Assembly (NCBI GenBank): GCA_946482005.1
Contig: CAMLPV010000001.1
Coordinates: 1 to 64,000 of the forward strand
Reading direction: 5' to 3'
DNA: 64,000 nucleotides
Source of the DNA: an uncultured Gilliamella sp.
GTDB taxonomy: Bacteria; Pseudomonadota; Gammaproteobacteria; Enterobacterales; Orbaceae
In this document: positions 50,439 through 59,392 of the stretch, in pieces
How the letters are laid out: the number at the start of each line of letters is the position of its first letter
How positions within the stretch are numbered: position 1 is the stretch's first letter
The notes under the pieces: generated by a model
Told to the model about the DNA's origin: nothing
Databases searched by the model: none
What the model saw: only the letters and a program-made list of their open reading frames with translations
Translations under genes and position numbers: made by a program

Positions 50439-51203
50439 CTACTGTTTTTTAGTTGGTTGTGGTTGGTTTTCGGACACTGCTTTTTTTTCTTGTTGTTCTT
50501 GTTGTTTCTTCAATTTATAGGCTTTGTTCTTTTCTTGCCGAATTTTTTCAAACTCTTCGTCAAGTGGTTTTATATCCGGACGATCTTTATAGAGAAGCTC
50601 TTTATTTAAATCGCCTTGAATAGAACAAAGCAAACTATTTTGTTTATTATCAATACTTTCTAAATAAATGGCTTTTTCAACAGTGCCAAGTCTTGGTACT
50701 ACACCATCAATTGAGTAGGGATTGTTTTTCCATACTGGTGATTTGGCGTTGCGATCATAGATTTTTGAATTAGCAATATAGACTTTTTCATTGTATCTGG
50801 ACCAATTTAACTTATCTAAGGTTTTAATAATTTCTTCTTGACTATTATCAAAAATAAAGCCCCAATAATAATATTGACCAGACAGATTGGTTGGTATGAA
50901 AATATTTTGATAGCCAGTTATCGTCAAGCCGTGATATTTAAGTGGTTTTTTGAAATTAACGCTATTTTTATTCTGTTGATAAATCGATTCAACTGGGATA
51001 AAAGTGACATTATCTTTAGTGGTTAAATCAACATATTCACTTACTGTTTGCTTATTTTCCGCTAAATGCTGAAAAAATTGATTATCACAATTAAGAAAAG
51101 TATCAACTAAATTATCAGTAACACTTGGTTTATTATCTTGAGCAAAAACTGTGTAAGAAACAAATGAAAAACAAATAAAAAGTGTAAATTTTTTTAAAAG
51201 CAT
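50439..51203 (-). CDS. Exported protein of unknown function (254 aa)
   Basis: Signal peptide MLLKKFTLFICFSFVSYTVFA. The mature part begins QDNKPSVTDNLVDTFLNCDNQFF, has a second Cys in NSLLCSIQGD, and a lysine/glutamine-rich coiled tail (KLKKQQEQQEKKAVSENQ). The two cysteines match a periplasmic disulfide. Family not recognised. Upstream neighbour of the gene at 49889 on the same strand, and both are likely envelope proteins. Confidence 0.6.
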   Translation of the reverse strand: MLLKKFTLFICFSFVSYTVFAQDNKPSVTDNLVDTFLNCDNQFFQHLAENKQTVSEYVDLTTKDNVTFIPVESIYQQNKNSVNFKKPLKYHGLTITGYQNIFIPTNLSGQYYYWGFIFDNSQEEIIKTLDKLNWSRYNEKVYIANSKIYDRNAKSPVWKNNPYSIDGVVPRLGTVEKAIYLESIDNKQNSLLCSIQGDLNKELLYKDRPDIKPLDEEFEKIRQEKNKAYKLKKQQEQQEKKAVSENQPQPTKKQ

Positions 51204-51270
51204 GCTGTTGTTCCTTTAAAAAAGTACTCTTATAAAATGTAATGCTATTGTAAAGTAATGTAAGTTGAAG

Positions 51271-51906
51271 TCAATTCAAACTGTACTTATCTTCAATGAA
51301 TACCAATAAGTTACCATTTTTAAAGGAAATTTTCACTGTGTCATCAATCGCTTTGTTACGTAAACTGGTAAACCCCCCCAAAGATAAAGTTTGATTATCT
51401 ATTGGATATTTAAAGCCGCTGATAGTCAAATGCGTTACTGTTGATAATGGCATTAGTGAAATAATATGGTGCTTAACATGATGAATAATTTGATGATGAG
51501 TAGCGAAAAAAAAGTGACAATAATCATCGTAAAACACCATTTTGAACTGTTGATGATATTGCATAGCAACCGATAAATTACCTAAAAAATGGTCACTGGC
51601 ACGTCCTGTTGCACCATATATGCTAAATGATGTAACTCCTTTACTATTTAAAAATAACAGCGCCTTTTCAAAATCAGGTTTAGATTGATCGGGTGTGTGA
51701 ATGATTTGCGTTTTATCCGGCACGGTCATTTTCGGGTTAATACTGTCTAAATCACCAATAATAAAATCCGGCACAATTGCGGATTCAGATAGATAACTGT
51801 GATATGCGCCATCCGTGCAGGCTATATATTGATAGTTTGCTAAATCTAAATGTGTAGGAAGTTTTTTAGGTGGCTCACCATTTACAAATAATAGTGCTCT
51901 GGACAT
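51271..51906 (-). CDS. Thiamine pyrophosphokinase (211 aa)
   Basis: Transfers pyrophosphate from ATP to thiamine, giving the active cofactor. The family signature is IACTDGAYHSYL, then DFIIGDLDSI, QSKPDFEKAL and YGATGRASDHFLGNL, with a C-terminal thiamine-binding sheet. This is the ThiN-type enzyme; E. coli uses the unrelated ThiK/ThiL route instead. ATG 51906 follows GGGAGTAATT; the in-frame TTG at 51921 is not needed. Together with rimI and holD it may form one transcript. Confidence 0.9.
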   Translation of the reverse strand: MSRALLFVNGEPPKKLPTHLDLANYQYIACTDGAYHSYLSESAIVPDFIIGDLDSINPKMTVPDKTQIIHTPDQSKPDFEKALLFLNSKGVTSFSIYGATGRASDHFLGNLSVAMQYHQQFKMVFYDDYCHFFFATHHQIIHHVKHHIISLMPLSTVTHLTISGFKYPIDNQTLSLGGFTSLRNKAIDDTVKISFKNGNLLVFIEDKYSLN

Positions 51907-51927
51907 AATTACTCCCGTCAAAATAAT

Positions 51928-52389
51928 TTATAGTGCTAAAGTATAAGCCATAATAATTGCATCTTCCCGATGACCATCGGCAGATGGATAATAGTTTTTT
52001 CTTATGGTTATTTGATTAAATCCAATTGACTCGTACAAGACAATTGCAGGAGTATTTGATCTTCTAACTTCTAACCATAGGGTTGAAATCTTATAGGGCG
52101 AGCTTATTGCCATTAACTCATCAATTAAATGATTTAATAATGCTTTAGCTAATCCTTGCTTTCGGTATTTGGGGTGGATGGCAATATTAAATAAAGTTGC
52201 TTCATCAACCACTTGTTGGCAAATACAAAAGCCTACAATTTTATTAGCAACTGTTATTTTAAAATTTAAATAGCGTTCACCTTGGTTTGAAAAAAAAGTC
52301 TCTTTAGACCAAGGAATTGGATGACATAGCCGCTCTAATTGATAAGCTTCGGCTAAATCATTTTCGTTCAGGATGGAAATGGTTTTCAT
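51928..52389 (-). CDS. rimI: Ribosomal protein S18 alanine N-acetyltransferase (153 aa)
   Basis: GNAT acetyltransferase with the acetyl-CoA loop IHPKYRKQGLAKALLNHL (Q/RxxGxG/A type) and IVLYESIGFNQI near the end. It overlaps the end of holD by 32 bp, the same holD-rimI overlap as in E. coli, which supports the assignment among many GNAT proteins. Confidence 0.93.
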   Translation of the reverse strand: MKTISILNENDLAEAYQLERLCHPIPWSKETFFSNQGERYLNFKITVANKIVGFCICQQVVDEATLFNIAIHPKYRKQGLAKALLNHLIDELMAISSPYKISTLWLEVRRSNTPAIVLYESIGFNQITIRKNYYPSADGHREDAIIMAYTLAL

Positions 52390-52765
52390 AGTTACATAAT
52401 TGTTGCCAAAGTTTGCGCTTTTGTTGCGGATCTTTGGCGAGCGAATCTAAATCGCTAGTGTTAATAGTTAAGTTATTTTGCCAAGGTTCATCAGTATTTA
52501 CGTCAATAAACCAAGTCACGATTTTTACTTCATTTGCCGGTATTATTAATTGTGAAGGAGTAAGAAATAACACTTGTTCTTCGGTTAATTCAATAGCTTT
52601 TAAAATATCATAATATATTTTTTGTGTTGGTTGCTGTTTTGCGACCACAATTAAACGAATTTTATCATCCATATGTGTAGCAAGTTCACCTTGAAAAACG
52701 GCAGAATTGCGTAAAACATATTGGGTAATATCACATTGCTTAAGATACCAATCAATTTGTGTCAT
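52358..52765 (-). CDS. holD: DNA polymerase III psi subunit (135 aa)
   Basis: Clamp-loader accessory subunit that binds chi. N-terminus MTQIDWYLKQCDITQYVLRNSA carries the chi/clamp-loader contact region, and the rest is one alpha/beta domain. Length equals E. coli HolD (137). Divergent from rsmC with an 87-bp gap, as in E. coli. Confidence 0.92.
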   Translation of the reverse strand: MTQIDWYLKQCDITQYVLRNSAVFQGELATHMDDKIRLIVVAKQQPTQKIYYDILKAIELTEEQVLFLTPSQLIIPANEVKIVTWFIDVNTDEPWQNNLTINTSDLDSLAKDPQQKRKLWQQLCNYENHFHPERK

Positions 52766-52852
52766 TGTCGGATTACGGTTTTTATTAGGGATTAAAGAGA
52801 GTTAATTGTATAATCTTCGCTTCAATTTATAAAGGTTTTTCATTGAGGCATT

Positions 52853-53893
52853 ATGGCAACATCGATATTTACTCCTGCTAGCCAAGTACTTGAACGTCAC
52901 CAATCCTTTTTTGAGGATAAAAATATTTTAATTGCAGGCGATATCCAAGATAATTATCCAGCGGTTATTGCGGCTAATTTGGTTAAGATCCACTGCTCGC
53001 AGTATCACACATTTTTAAATTTTAAACACAGCAAACGATCAGATAGTACAAATTTTTCACTCTATCCTGACGAATCTTTTTATACCGATATTAATACACT
53101 CATTTACTATTGGCCCAAAACCAAGAGCGAAGCGCAATTTCAATTATCGTTTTTATTAAACAATATGCCCAAAGAGAGTGATATTTTTATCATAGGTGAA
53201 AATCGTACTGGGGTAAAAAGTGTTGAAGGGTTATTAGCGGATTTTGGCACCATCCAAAAAATAGATAGTGCCAGACGGTGTGGTTTATATCATTTCCGTG
53301 CAGATAGCCGTTTGGCTTTTGATTTAAAAGAGTGGTGGTTAAGTTATCATTTAACTATTGAAAACCAAACTATCGAAATTAAGAGCTTGCCAGGTGTCTT
53401 TAGCCAAAAAGGTTTGGATGCAGGAAGTGAATTATTATTGAATGCATTGATGGAGCAAAGTGATATTATTAAAGGCAACGTTCTCGATGTAGGCTGTGGC
53501 TCAGGTATTTTATCGACAGTTTTAGGTAAGTTATATCAAGATCTAAACTTAACATTAACCGATGTTAATAGCGCCGCGTTAGAATCCAGTAAAGCTACTT
53601 TAGCTGGCAATCACATTGCAGGAAAAGTTATTGCTAGTGATGTTTTTTCAGATATCAATGACAAGTATCACTTAATTATCTCTAATCCTCCTTTTCATGA
53701 TGGTAAGGAGACCAGTTACACGGCAGTAAACAAACTGATTAAAGAAGCTAAAAAGTACTTAAAATTAAATGGCTATCTTTGTATTGTGGCAAATTCATTT
53801 TTGCCTTATCAATCGATTTTGGATGAGACCTTTAAACAGGTTGACGTTATTGCGCAAACAACCAAATTTAAAGTCTATCTAGCCAGTCATTAA
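52853..53893 (+). CDS. rsmC: 16S rRNA m2G1207 methyltransferase RsmC (346 aa)
   Basis: Two tandem Rossmann domains. The C-terminal active one has NVLDVGCGSGILSTVL (SAM site) and ISNPPFHDGKETSY (NPPF catalytic motif). It methylates G1207 of small-subunit rRNA. Length near E. coli (343). Good spacing of GAGG before ATG. Divergent from holD. Confidence 0.95.
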   Translation: MATSIFTPASQVLERHQSFFEDKNILIAGDIQDNYPAVIAANLVKIHCSQYHTFLNFKHSKRSDSTNFSLYPDESFYTDINTLIYYWPKTKSEAQFQLSFLLNNMPKESDIFIIGENRTGVKSVEGLLADFGTIQKIDSARRCGLYHFRADSRLAFDLKEWWLSYHLTIENQTIEIKSLPGVFSQKGLDAGSELLLNALMEQSDIIKGNVLDVGCGSGILSTVLGKLYQDLNLTLTDVNSAALESSKATLAGNHIAGKVIASDVFSDINDKYHLIISNPPFHDGKETSYTAVNKLIKEAKKYLKLNGYLCIVANSFLPYQSILDETFKQVDVIAQTTKFKVYLASH

Positions 53894-53934
53894 TCATTAA
53901 AGATAATCAAATATTCATGCGTGAGTTAAACCAA

Positions 53935-55335
53935 TTAAATCACGCGTGAAAACTGATGTTGTCGGACTAAGCGACGCATATAGATATCAAAGCACATACA
54001 AATATTGCGTATTAGCAAATGACCTTTAGGTTGAACAACGATGCTATCTTGATTAATTATTACTAGTCCATCTTGGGCTAGTGGTGCAAGTAGTTTTAAA
54101 TCTTCAGCAAAATAGTCATCAAATTGGATATGGTAATGTTGTTCAATCGGTTTTTTATCAAGATGGAAATGACAAATTAGCTGCTTAATCACATCTCTGC
54201 GTATTTTATCATCTTGGTTTAAGGTAAAGCCTTTCCATAGACCATGACCTTTTTGTTCAACCAAAGTTTGATATGATTTTAGATCTTTCTGATTTTGCGC
54301 ATAACTATCACCCAGCATGCTAATTGCCGATACTCCAAGCCCCACTAAATCCGCATCGCCTTTAGTTGTGTAACCTTGAAAGTTACGATGCAGTTTATTC
54401 TGCTGTTGAGCGATAGCTAACTCATCGGTTGGTTTGGCAAAGTGATCCATGCCGATAAATTGATAACCAGCTTGGGTTAATTTTTCGATACTGGTTTGTA
54501 AGATCTTTAGTTTTTGGTTAGCATTCGGTAGATCATGGTCTTTAATTTTACGTTGAGCAGCAAAACGGCTAGGTAAGTGTGCATAATTAAACACACTTAA
54601 TCTATCAGGAGAAATATCAATAACTTTATTTAATGTCTCGGTAAAACTTTCAACGGTCTGCTTAGGTAATCCATAAATTAAATCAAGACTAATCGATCGA
54701 AAATGATTTTTTCGTGCTTGGGCAATTAATGAGCGGATCAAATTCTCATCTTGCTCACGATTAATAAGGTTTTGAATTTCATGATTGAAATCTTGAATCC
54801 CCATACTTAACCGATTAAAGCCAAGTTTGGCAAGATGATCGATAGTTTGTGGGCTGATTTCTCTGGGATCAATTTCAATGGATAGCTCGGCATCTTGAGC
54901 AAAGTTAAAGTGTTGCTTTATAGAGGTAATTAATCGGCTTATTTCATCGTCAGTCAAAAAAGTAGGTGTACCGCCCCCCCAATGCATTTGAGTGACAATT
55001 CGATCTTTGAACAATTCAGCTCGTTTGGTTATTTCAATATCTAATATATCAAGATATCGGGTAACTTTATGAGTTTGCCGGGTTACCAGTTTATTACATC
55101 CGCAGAAATAACAGAGTTTGTGACAAAACGGAATATGAATATAAAGCGATAATGGCCGCTGAGGATAATAAGAAGCGGCTGAAATAAAGTCTTGCTCAGT
55201 AAACTGCTCATTAAATTCAAGTGCAGTTGGGTATGAGGTATACCTTGGGCCGGAATAGTTATACTTTTCAATTAACGCTTGATCCCAGAGTTGCGATTGA
55301 AGCATATTATTATTTTTTAATTCTACGTTTGACAT
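53935..55335 (-). CDS. hemN: Oxygen-independent coproporphyrinogen III dehydrogenase (466 aa)
   Basis: Radical SAM enzyme of anaerobic heme synthesis. The cluster motif is HIPFCHKLCYFCGCNK (CxxxCxxC plus a fourth Cys). Also present are MHWGGGTPTFL and LDLIYGLPKQT. I start at ATG 55335 (MSNVELK), preceded by GGAAGTGG; the other in-frame ATG at 55347 uses part of that site. A small frame at 55310-55477 overlaps the start. Heme synthesis under low oxygen fits a gut lifestyle. Confidence 0.95.
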   Translation of the reverse strand: MSNVELKNNNMLQSQLWDQALIEKYNYSGPRYTSYPTALEFNEQFTEQDFISAASYYPQRPLSLYIHIPFCHKLCYFCGCNKLVTRQTHKVTRYLDILDIEITKRAELFKDRIVTQMHWGGGTPTFLTDDEISRLITSIKQHFNFAQDAELSIEIDPREISPQTIDHLAKLGFNRLSMGIQDFNHEIQNLINREQDENLIRSLIAQARKNHFRSISLDLIYGLPKQTVESFTETLNKVIDISPDRLSVFNYAHLPSRFAAQRKIKDHDLPNANQKLKILQTSIEKLTQAGYQFIGMDHFAKPTDELAIAQQQNKLHRNFQGYTTKGDADLVGLGVSAISMLGDSYAQNQKDLKSYQTLVEQKGHGLWKGFTLNQDDKIRRDVIKQLICHFHLDKKPIEQHYHIQFDDYFAEDLKLLAPLAQDGLVIINQDSIVVQPKGHLLIRNICMCFDIYMRRLVRQHQFSRVI

Positions 55336-55477
55336 TGCCACTTCCATAACGTTTTGCGGTATTAGGCTGTTTGGTCTTTAATTGCGTTTTAATTTTAAGC
55401 CGATTGATTTTTTTCAAATATAATAATGTGCAAATAAATAATCCCAAGTACAAACCTAGCATAATAAATATTGGCAT
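55310..55477 (-). CDS. Possible small membrane protein overlapping hemN start (55 aa)
   Basis: Begins MPIFIMLGLYLGLFICTLLYL, a single membrane helix, followed by a strongly basic tail ending KRRIKK. It overlaps hemN by 26 bp. A positive-inside single-pass protein is plausible, and overlap would couple it to hemN translation. Ribosome-binding site is weak (AAAGAG, 12 bases off). Without homologues it could be chance. Confidence 0.4.
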   Translation of the reverse strand: MPIFIMLGLYLGLFICTLLYLKKINRLKIKTQLKTKQPNTAKRYGSGNVKRRIKK

Positions 55478-55545
55478 GATAGATGGCTCTTTATGGTGAC
55501 TTGTATAAAATTATTAATTTGGCATTGATATTGAATCAAATTAAC

Positions 55546-56040
55546 TTACTTACGCTTAAGTAGGCCGACGATATCTTCTTTAGGCTCGTCTAACTCCTCA
55601 TCGTCTTCAAAATCATCATCTTCAATACCTAACTGTTTCATCAGTTGATCAATGCGATCTAGTTTATTATCGAGATAAGATTGTTGATCATCAGTTAATG
55701 TTTTGCCTTGCTCAACCAAATCAAGTAAATGATCTAGTTTAGTATCATTTTCAAGTTGTTCTAACTCTTGTTGCGGTGTTAATTTAGTTTTTTGTGGTTG
55801 ATTAATTTTGTTTTTTATTGATGAATCATTGGTTTGTAGCAATGAAATTGGTTTTTTGCTGCCAATGCGTGGATCTTTAATTGTATTGGTAGATTTTTTA
55901 TTTTGATTGTTATCTGGTCCATTAAAACGAGAACCACTAGGTAAACCTTTATGTTTACGTTTGCGCTTGAGTTCGCGTGACTCTTCATTAATCTCTTGAC
56001 GGGTTTTTTTAGGTTTTAGTTTCGATTTATTTTTTAACAT
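55546..56040 (-). CDS. yihI: Der GTPase-activating protein YihI (164 aa)
   Basis: Highly charged: a basic N-terminus (KPKKTRQEINEESRELKRKRK, KGLPSGSR) and a very acidic C-terminus (GIEDDDFEDDEELDEPKED). The N-terminal KKTRxE block and central LTDDQQSYLDNKLDRIDQLM are the YihI hallmarks. YihI stimulates the ribosome-assembly GTPase Der. yihI-hemN adjacency is as in E. coli. Confidence 0.92.
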   Translation of the reverse strand: MLKNKSKLKPKKTRQEINEESRELKRKRKHKGLPSGSRFNGPDNNQNKKSTNTIKDPRIGSKKPISLLQTNDSSIKNKINQPQKTKLTPQQELEQLENDTKLDHLLDLVEQGKTLTDDQQSYLDNKLDRIDQLMKQLGIEDDDFEDDEELDEPKEDIVGLLKRK

Positions 56041-56207
56041 ACAATCTCAATTTGATATCTGGTTATTAATGCATTAAATCTATTTTACCAGTAAGTGGTT
56101 AATATAGCTATGAGCAGAAGGTAATGCGAATTTATGATTGTAAAAAAATAGATTTAGTATAATCTGAGCCAAATAATTTTTAATTACTGAGCAATAGAGA
56201 ATAAAAC

Positions 56208-57143
56208 ATGAAAAATCATTTGAGCCCTTATATGCAATTTACCCGACAAGAGTGGGCAGGCTTGCGTAATGCGGTACCGATGACTTTAACAGCCGAGGAG
56301 CTAACTTCACTACAAGGAATTAATGAAGACTTATCAATGGATGAAGTAAGTGAAATTTACTTGCCTTTATCTCGATTACTCAATTATTATATTAATAACT
56401 GTTTTAGCCGTCAGGCAGTCTTATCAAAATTTCTAGGTAAAAGCCAAAAAATACCTTATGTTATCGGTATTGCTGGTAGTGTTGCTGTAGGAAAAAGCAC
56501 TACAGCCCGTGTCTTACAAGCATTATTAACTCGTTGGCCAGAACATCGCAAAGTTGCGTTAGTGACGACCGACGGTTTTTTATATCCCAATCGTTATCTT
56601 GAAGAACGTGGTATCATGAATAAGAAAGGATTTCCTCAATCTTATGATATCAAAAAATTGATTAATTTTGTTGCTGATGTAAAATCAGGGCAGTCGGAAG
56701 TTAAAGCACCGGTTTATTCACATTTAGTTTACGATATCGTTGAAGACGAACAAATCACTATCGATAGTCCAGATATTTTAATCCTTGAGGGATTAAATGT
56801 TTTACAAGGCTCCATAAATTATGCTCAAGCTAACAATCGGGTATTTGTTTCGGATTATGTCGATTTTTCTATCTATGTCGATGCGCAATTACCACTACTA
56901 CATGACTGGTATGTGAATCGATTTTTAAAATTTAGAGCTGGGGCATTTAGTGATCCTAACTCTTACTTTAACCACTATTCTAAGCTTCCTGAACAAGAAG
57001 CCGTGAATATTGCTAACCGCCTTTGGCGAGAAATTAATGAATTAAATTTAATCGAAAACATCCTGCCAACACGGGAACGAGCAAGTTTAATTCTAACCAA
57101 AGGTAAAGACCATAAAGTAGATTGTGTTCAATTAAGAAAATAA
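56208..57143 (+). CDS. coaA: Type I pantothenate kinase (311 aa)
   Basis: First step of coenzyme A synthesis. P-loop [17 protein letters not shown], then [19 protein letters not shown] and the substrate-site region [17 protein letters not shown]. Length near E. coli (316). Followed 16 bp later by the yqjC-type gene, which may share its transcript. Confidence 0.96.
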   Translation: MKNHLSPYMQFTRQEWAGLRNAVPMTLTAEELTSLQGINEDLSMDEVSEIYLPLSRLLNYYINNCFSRQAVLSKFLGKSQKIPYVIGIAGSVAVGKSTTARVLQALLTRWPEHRKVALVTTDGFLYPNRYLEERGIMNKKGFPQSYDIKKLINFVADVKSGQSEVKAPVYSHLVYDIVEDEQITIDSPDILILEGLNVLQGSINYAQANNRVFVSDYVDFSIYVDAQLPLLHDWYVNRFLKFRAGAFSDPNSYFNHYSKLPEQEAVNIANRLWREINELNLIENILPTRERASLILTKGKDHKVDCVQLRK

Positions 57144-57159
57144 ACTTAGGGGAATCAAT

Positions 57160-57615
57160 ATGAAATCAGCAATAAGGTTATTAAGTAAGTTAAGCATTAT
57201 CACTTTAGTTACTGCGTTTTCTGTCAACAGTTATGCAACAAGCAATGATGAATACCAAGGGTTAACTTGCGACGCTAAAAAGCAAGCAATCCAAACCAAG
57301 ATTAATCAAGCTAAAACTGCCAATAATACCAATGAAGTAACCGGTCTTGAAAAAGCTCTTCAAGAAGTTAATACCAACTGTAAAGATGAAACATTAGAAG
57401 AAAAATACAAAAGAATAGTGGTTGAAAAAACTCAAAATGTCACTGACAAAACTAAAGAATTAGTTGAAAAAACCAAAGAGTATGCAAAAGATAAACTCAA
57501 TGCCAATCAAGATAAAATTGATGCTTTAAAATCGAAACTTAATGATGCAGAAAAAGAGTTAACTGAAGCCAAAAATAATTTAGCTGATTATTATAACAAA
57601 CTTAAAGCTAAATAA
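57160..57615 (+). CDS. yqjC: DUF1090 exported protein, YqjC family (151 aa)
   Basis: Signal peptide ending NSYA-TS, then a short conserved head (GLTCDAKKQAIQTKINQAK, with a second Cys in NTNCKDE) and a long lysine-rich coiled coil to the end. This matches the DUF1090/YqjC layout: periplasmic, function unknown. Two cysteines may pair. Strong AGGGGAATC ribosome-binding site. Confidence 0.87.
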   Translation: MKSAIRLLSKLSIITLVTAFSVNSYATSNDEYQGLTCDAKKQAIQTKINQAKTANNTNEVTGLEKALQEVNTNCKDETLEEKYKRIVVEKTQNVTDKTKELVEKTKEYAKDKLNANQDKIDALKSKLNDAEKELTEAKNNLADYYNKLKAK

Positions 57616-57693
57616 TTGAGATTTTTGTTCTTATCTTATTAGATAGTTATCGATTATTAACCATAATAAGATTAAATTTTTCAAATTAATGAT

Positions 57694-57736
57694 GGTCTCA
57701 TGTAGATAAATTTCAAATCTGCATGAGACCTTTTTT
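57694..57736 (+). terminator. Terminator after yqjC
   Basis: GGTCTCATGTAGAT pairs with ATCTGCATGAGACC (one G-T pair) and is followed by TTTTTT. It isolates the MoxR operon downstream from coaA-yqjC. Confidence 0.9.
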
Positions 57737-57799
57737 ATAGATTTTTTATAGATTGTAAAATATTTCTCTTTATAAAAGAGTTACAATTCTTTAAGATAA

Positions 57800-57827
57800 T
57801 TGATTACTAAAATAATAAGTCTATAAT
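57800..57827 (+). promoter_or_regulatory. Candidate promoter of the MoxR operon
   Basis: TTGATT at 57800 and TATAAT at 57822 are separated by 16 bases. A start near 57834 would put the 10-bp repeats inside the mRNA leader. Confidence 0.6.
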
Positions 57828-57840
57828 TTATATATAAATA

Positions 57841-57880
57841 TAAAGAAATATAAAGAAATATAAAGAAATATAAAGAAATA
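57841..57880 (+). repeat. Four perfect copies of a 10-bp repeat before moxR
   Basis: TAAAGAAATA is repeated four times without change and ends two bases before the moxR ATG. The repeats replace a normal ribosome-binding site. Such tracts change copy number by slippage, so leader length and translation could vary. Confidence 0.9.
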
Positions 57881-57882
57881 TA

Positions 57883-58968
57883 ATGGAAAACATCACTAAA
57901 ATTCGCGAATGTATTAAAGTTGCTACCCAAGGTTTTATTGGTCGTCAGCAACTTGCTGAACTTATCATACTCGCAGCTATCGCCAAAGAACATTTATTAG
58001 TTATCGGGCCATCAGGTACAGCTAAAAGTGCTGTAGTTAGGCGTATGGCTAGAATCATGGATGGTAATTATTTTGAATATCTTTTAGGTCGTTTTACCGA
58101 ACCATCAGAATTGTTTGGAACTGTGAACCTTAAAAAACTTCGAGAAGGGAGCGTTGAGACCGATACCCAAGGGATGTTACCGGAAGCTGAAATCGCATTT
58201 TTAGATGAAGTTTTTTTAGGTTCAACTGCAATTTTAAATACCTTGCTAGGTATATTAAATGAACGAAAATTTAGACGTGGACATACGCAAATAGACTGTC
58301 CATTGAAAATTTGTATTGGAGCATCAAATTCGCTTCCAGAAGACGAAGGTTTAGCGGCTTTCGCCGATCGTTTTTTAATCCGTCTTTTTATTGAACCAAT
58401 TGCTGATAGTTTTATTGAAGACCTGTTAGTCGGTGGTTGGCAAGCTGAGTTTACCCATGTTGATTCAGTTCTTTCATTAAATGAACTTTCAGAAATGAGC
58501 GAACATTTAAAAAATGTTAAATTAGATCACATTATTCCTTTTTTTGCTGATGCAATCCGTTTACTCAGACAAAGTGGCATTGTTTTAACTGATAGACGAG
58601 TGGTAAAAACATTAAAACTTATTGCAGCAGCCGCTTTAGTAAATGGTCGCCTTGAAGCTCAAAAACAAGACATATGGCCTTTATTTTACGTTTTACCTAC
58701 CAAAGATATGCAACAGCGTGGTCAAGAGATCTTAAAGGAATTTTTTACACTATCAAATAATTCTCAACTGTTTTACGCTACTGAATTGGCGTCGCAACAA
58801 CCTAACGGCCGTTTGCAAAGGTTGGTTGAACTGGCTAGGCGTTGCCTAAATCAAGGCGATATTCAGGTAGAAAGCGTGTTACGTGAAATTGATGCCAATT
58901 ACACCACTGAAACTATACCTGATGAATTAAACCAGTTAAGAACACAATTAATTAAATTGATAGCGTAA
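57883..58968 (+). CDS. MoxR-family AAA+ ATPase of a ternary bpX system (361 aa)
   Basis: Walker A GPSGTAKS (residues 42-49), Walker B IAFLDEV (104-110), the MoxR segment LLGILNERKFRRG, sensor 1 in GASNS (Asn149) and arginine-finger region FADRFLIR (162-168). MoxR ATPases act as chaperones with vWA partners. Here the partner is two genes downstream, and the operon composition matches MoxR-vWA-beta-propeller ternary systems rather than the ravA-viaA pair. The next gene starts after one base. Start ATG 57883 follows the 10-bp repeats and lacks a good Shine-Dalgarno. Confidence 0.9.
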   Translation: MENITKIRECIKVATQGFIGRQQLAELIILAAIAKEHLLVIGPSGTAKSAVVRRMARIMDGNYFEYLLGRFTEPSELFGTVNLKKLREGSVETDTQGMLPEAEIAFLDEVFLGSTAILNTLLGILNERKFRRGHTQIDCPLKICIGASNSLPEDEGLAAFADRFLIRLFIEPIADSFIEDLLVGGWQAEFTHVDSVLSLNELSEMSEHLKNVKLDHIIPFFADAIRLLRQSGIVLTDRRVVKTLKLIAAAALVNGRLEAQKQDIWPLFYVLPTKDMQQRGQEILKEFFTLSNNSQLFYATELASQQPNGRLQRLVELARRCLNQGDIQVESVLREIDANYTTETIPDELNQLRTQLIKLIA

Positions 58969-58969
58969 T

Positions 58970-59392
58970 ATGAACAACAAAAGTTTGATCAACTGGCATT
59001 GGCAACTCAATACTGAGGCAGTAATCCCTGTTGCTGTAGTTGCATGGTATGAAACAGTGCCACGTTTACTAATCTATCTTTTGAAAAATCAAGATAAATA
59101 CGATTTACAAAAATTTAAATTTGTGAAAGGTGAAGATTTTATAATCATCATTGGTCCTGAATCTCAATTACCGTGGGTAGATGGAGTACAATATGCAATG
59201 GTTGACAGTCAAGTTCCCCAACTTTGGTTACCATGTCATGCTAAACCATCAATTTCCACCTTGCTTTTAGCTAATGCTATCGCGAATAAATTTACCCATA
59301 AACATGTACTATTATGGGATCATCCTAAAATGGTTATTCCTTTAGGTGTTAGTTGGCCATTAACCAAAGAGTTTCTTGAATATGCCATATAA
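58970..59392 (+). CDS. bpX0-like small component of the MoxR ternary system (140 aa)
   Basis: Small protein with an ILE/VAL-rich core and the motif LPWVDGVQY (residues 67-75), followed by QLWLPCHAKPSIS and a final short helix. I associate this pattern with the bpX0/bpX1 families that Pfam names after MoxR-vWA-beta-propeller systems; the exact class is from memory. It begins one base after moxR and overlaps the next gene by 11 bp, so production is tightly coupled. Biochemical role unknown. Confidence 0.65.
   Translation: MNNKSLINWHWQLNTEAVIPVAVVAWYETVPRLLIYLLKNQDKYDLQKFKFVKGEDFIIIIGPESQLPWVDGVQYAMVDSQVPQLWLPCHAKPSISTLLLANAIANKFTHKHVLLWDHPKMVIPLGVSWPLTKEFLEYAI

Noticed and set aside
57841..57880. 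CRISPR-like or origin iterons
   Set aside because: Repeats are only 10 bp with no spacers and lie directly before a start codon; no replication genes are nearby.
57883..58968. RavA of the ravA-viaA pair
   Set aside because: The ATPase motifs are similar, but the downstream genes are bpX/vWA-propeller type and not ViaA, and the protein is shorter than RavA.
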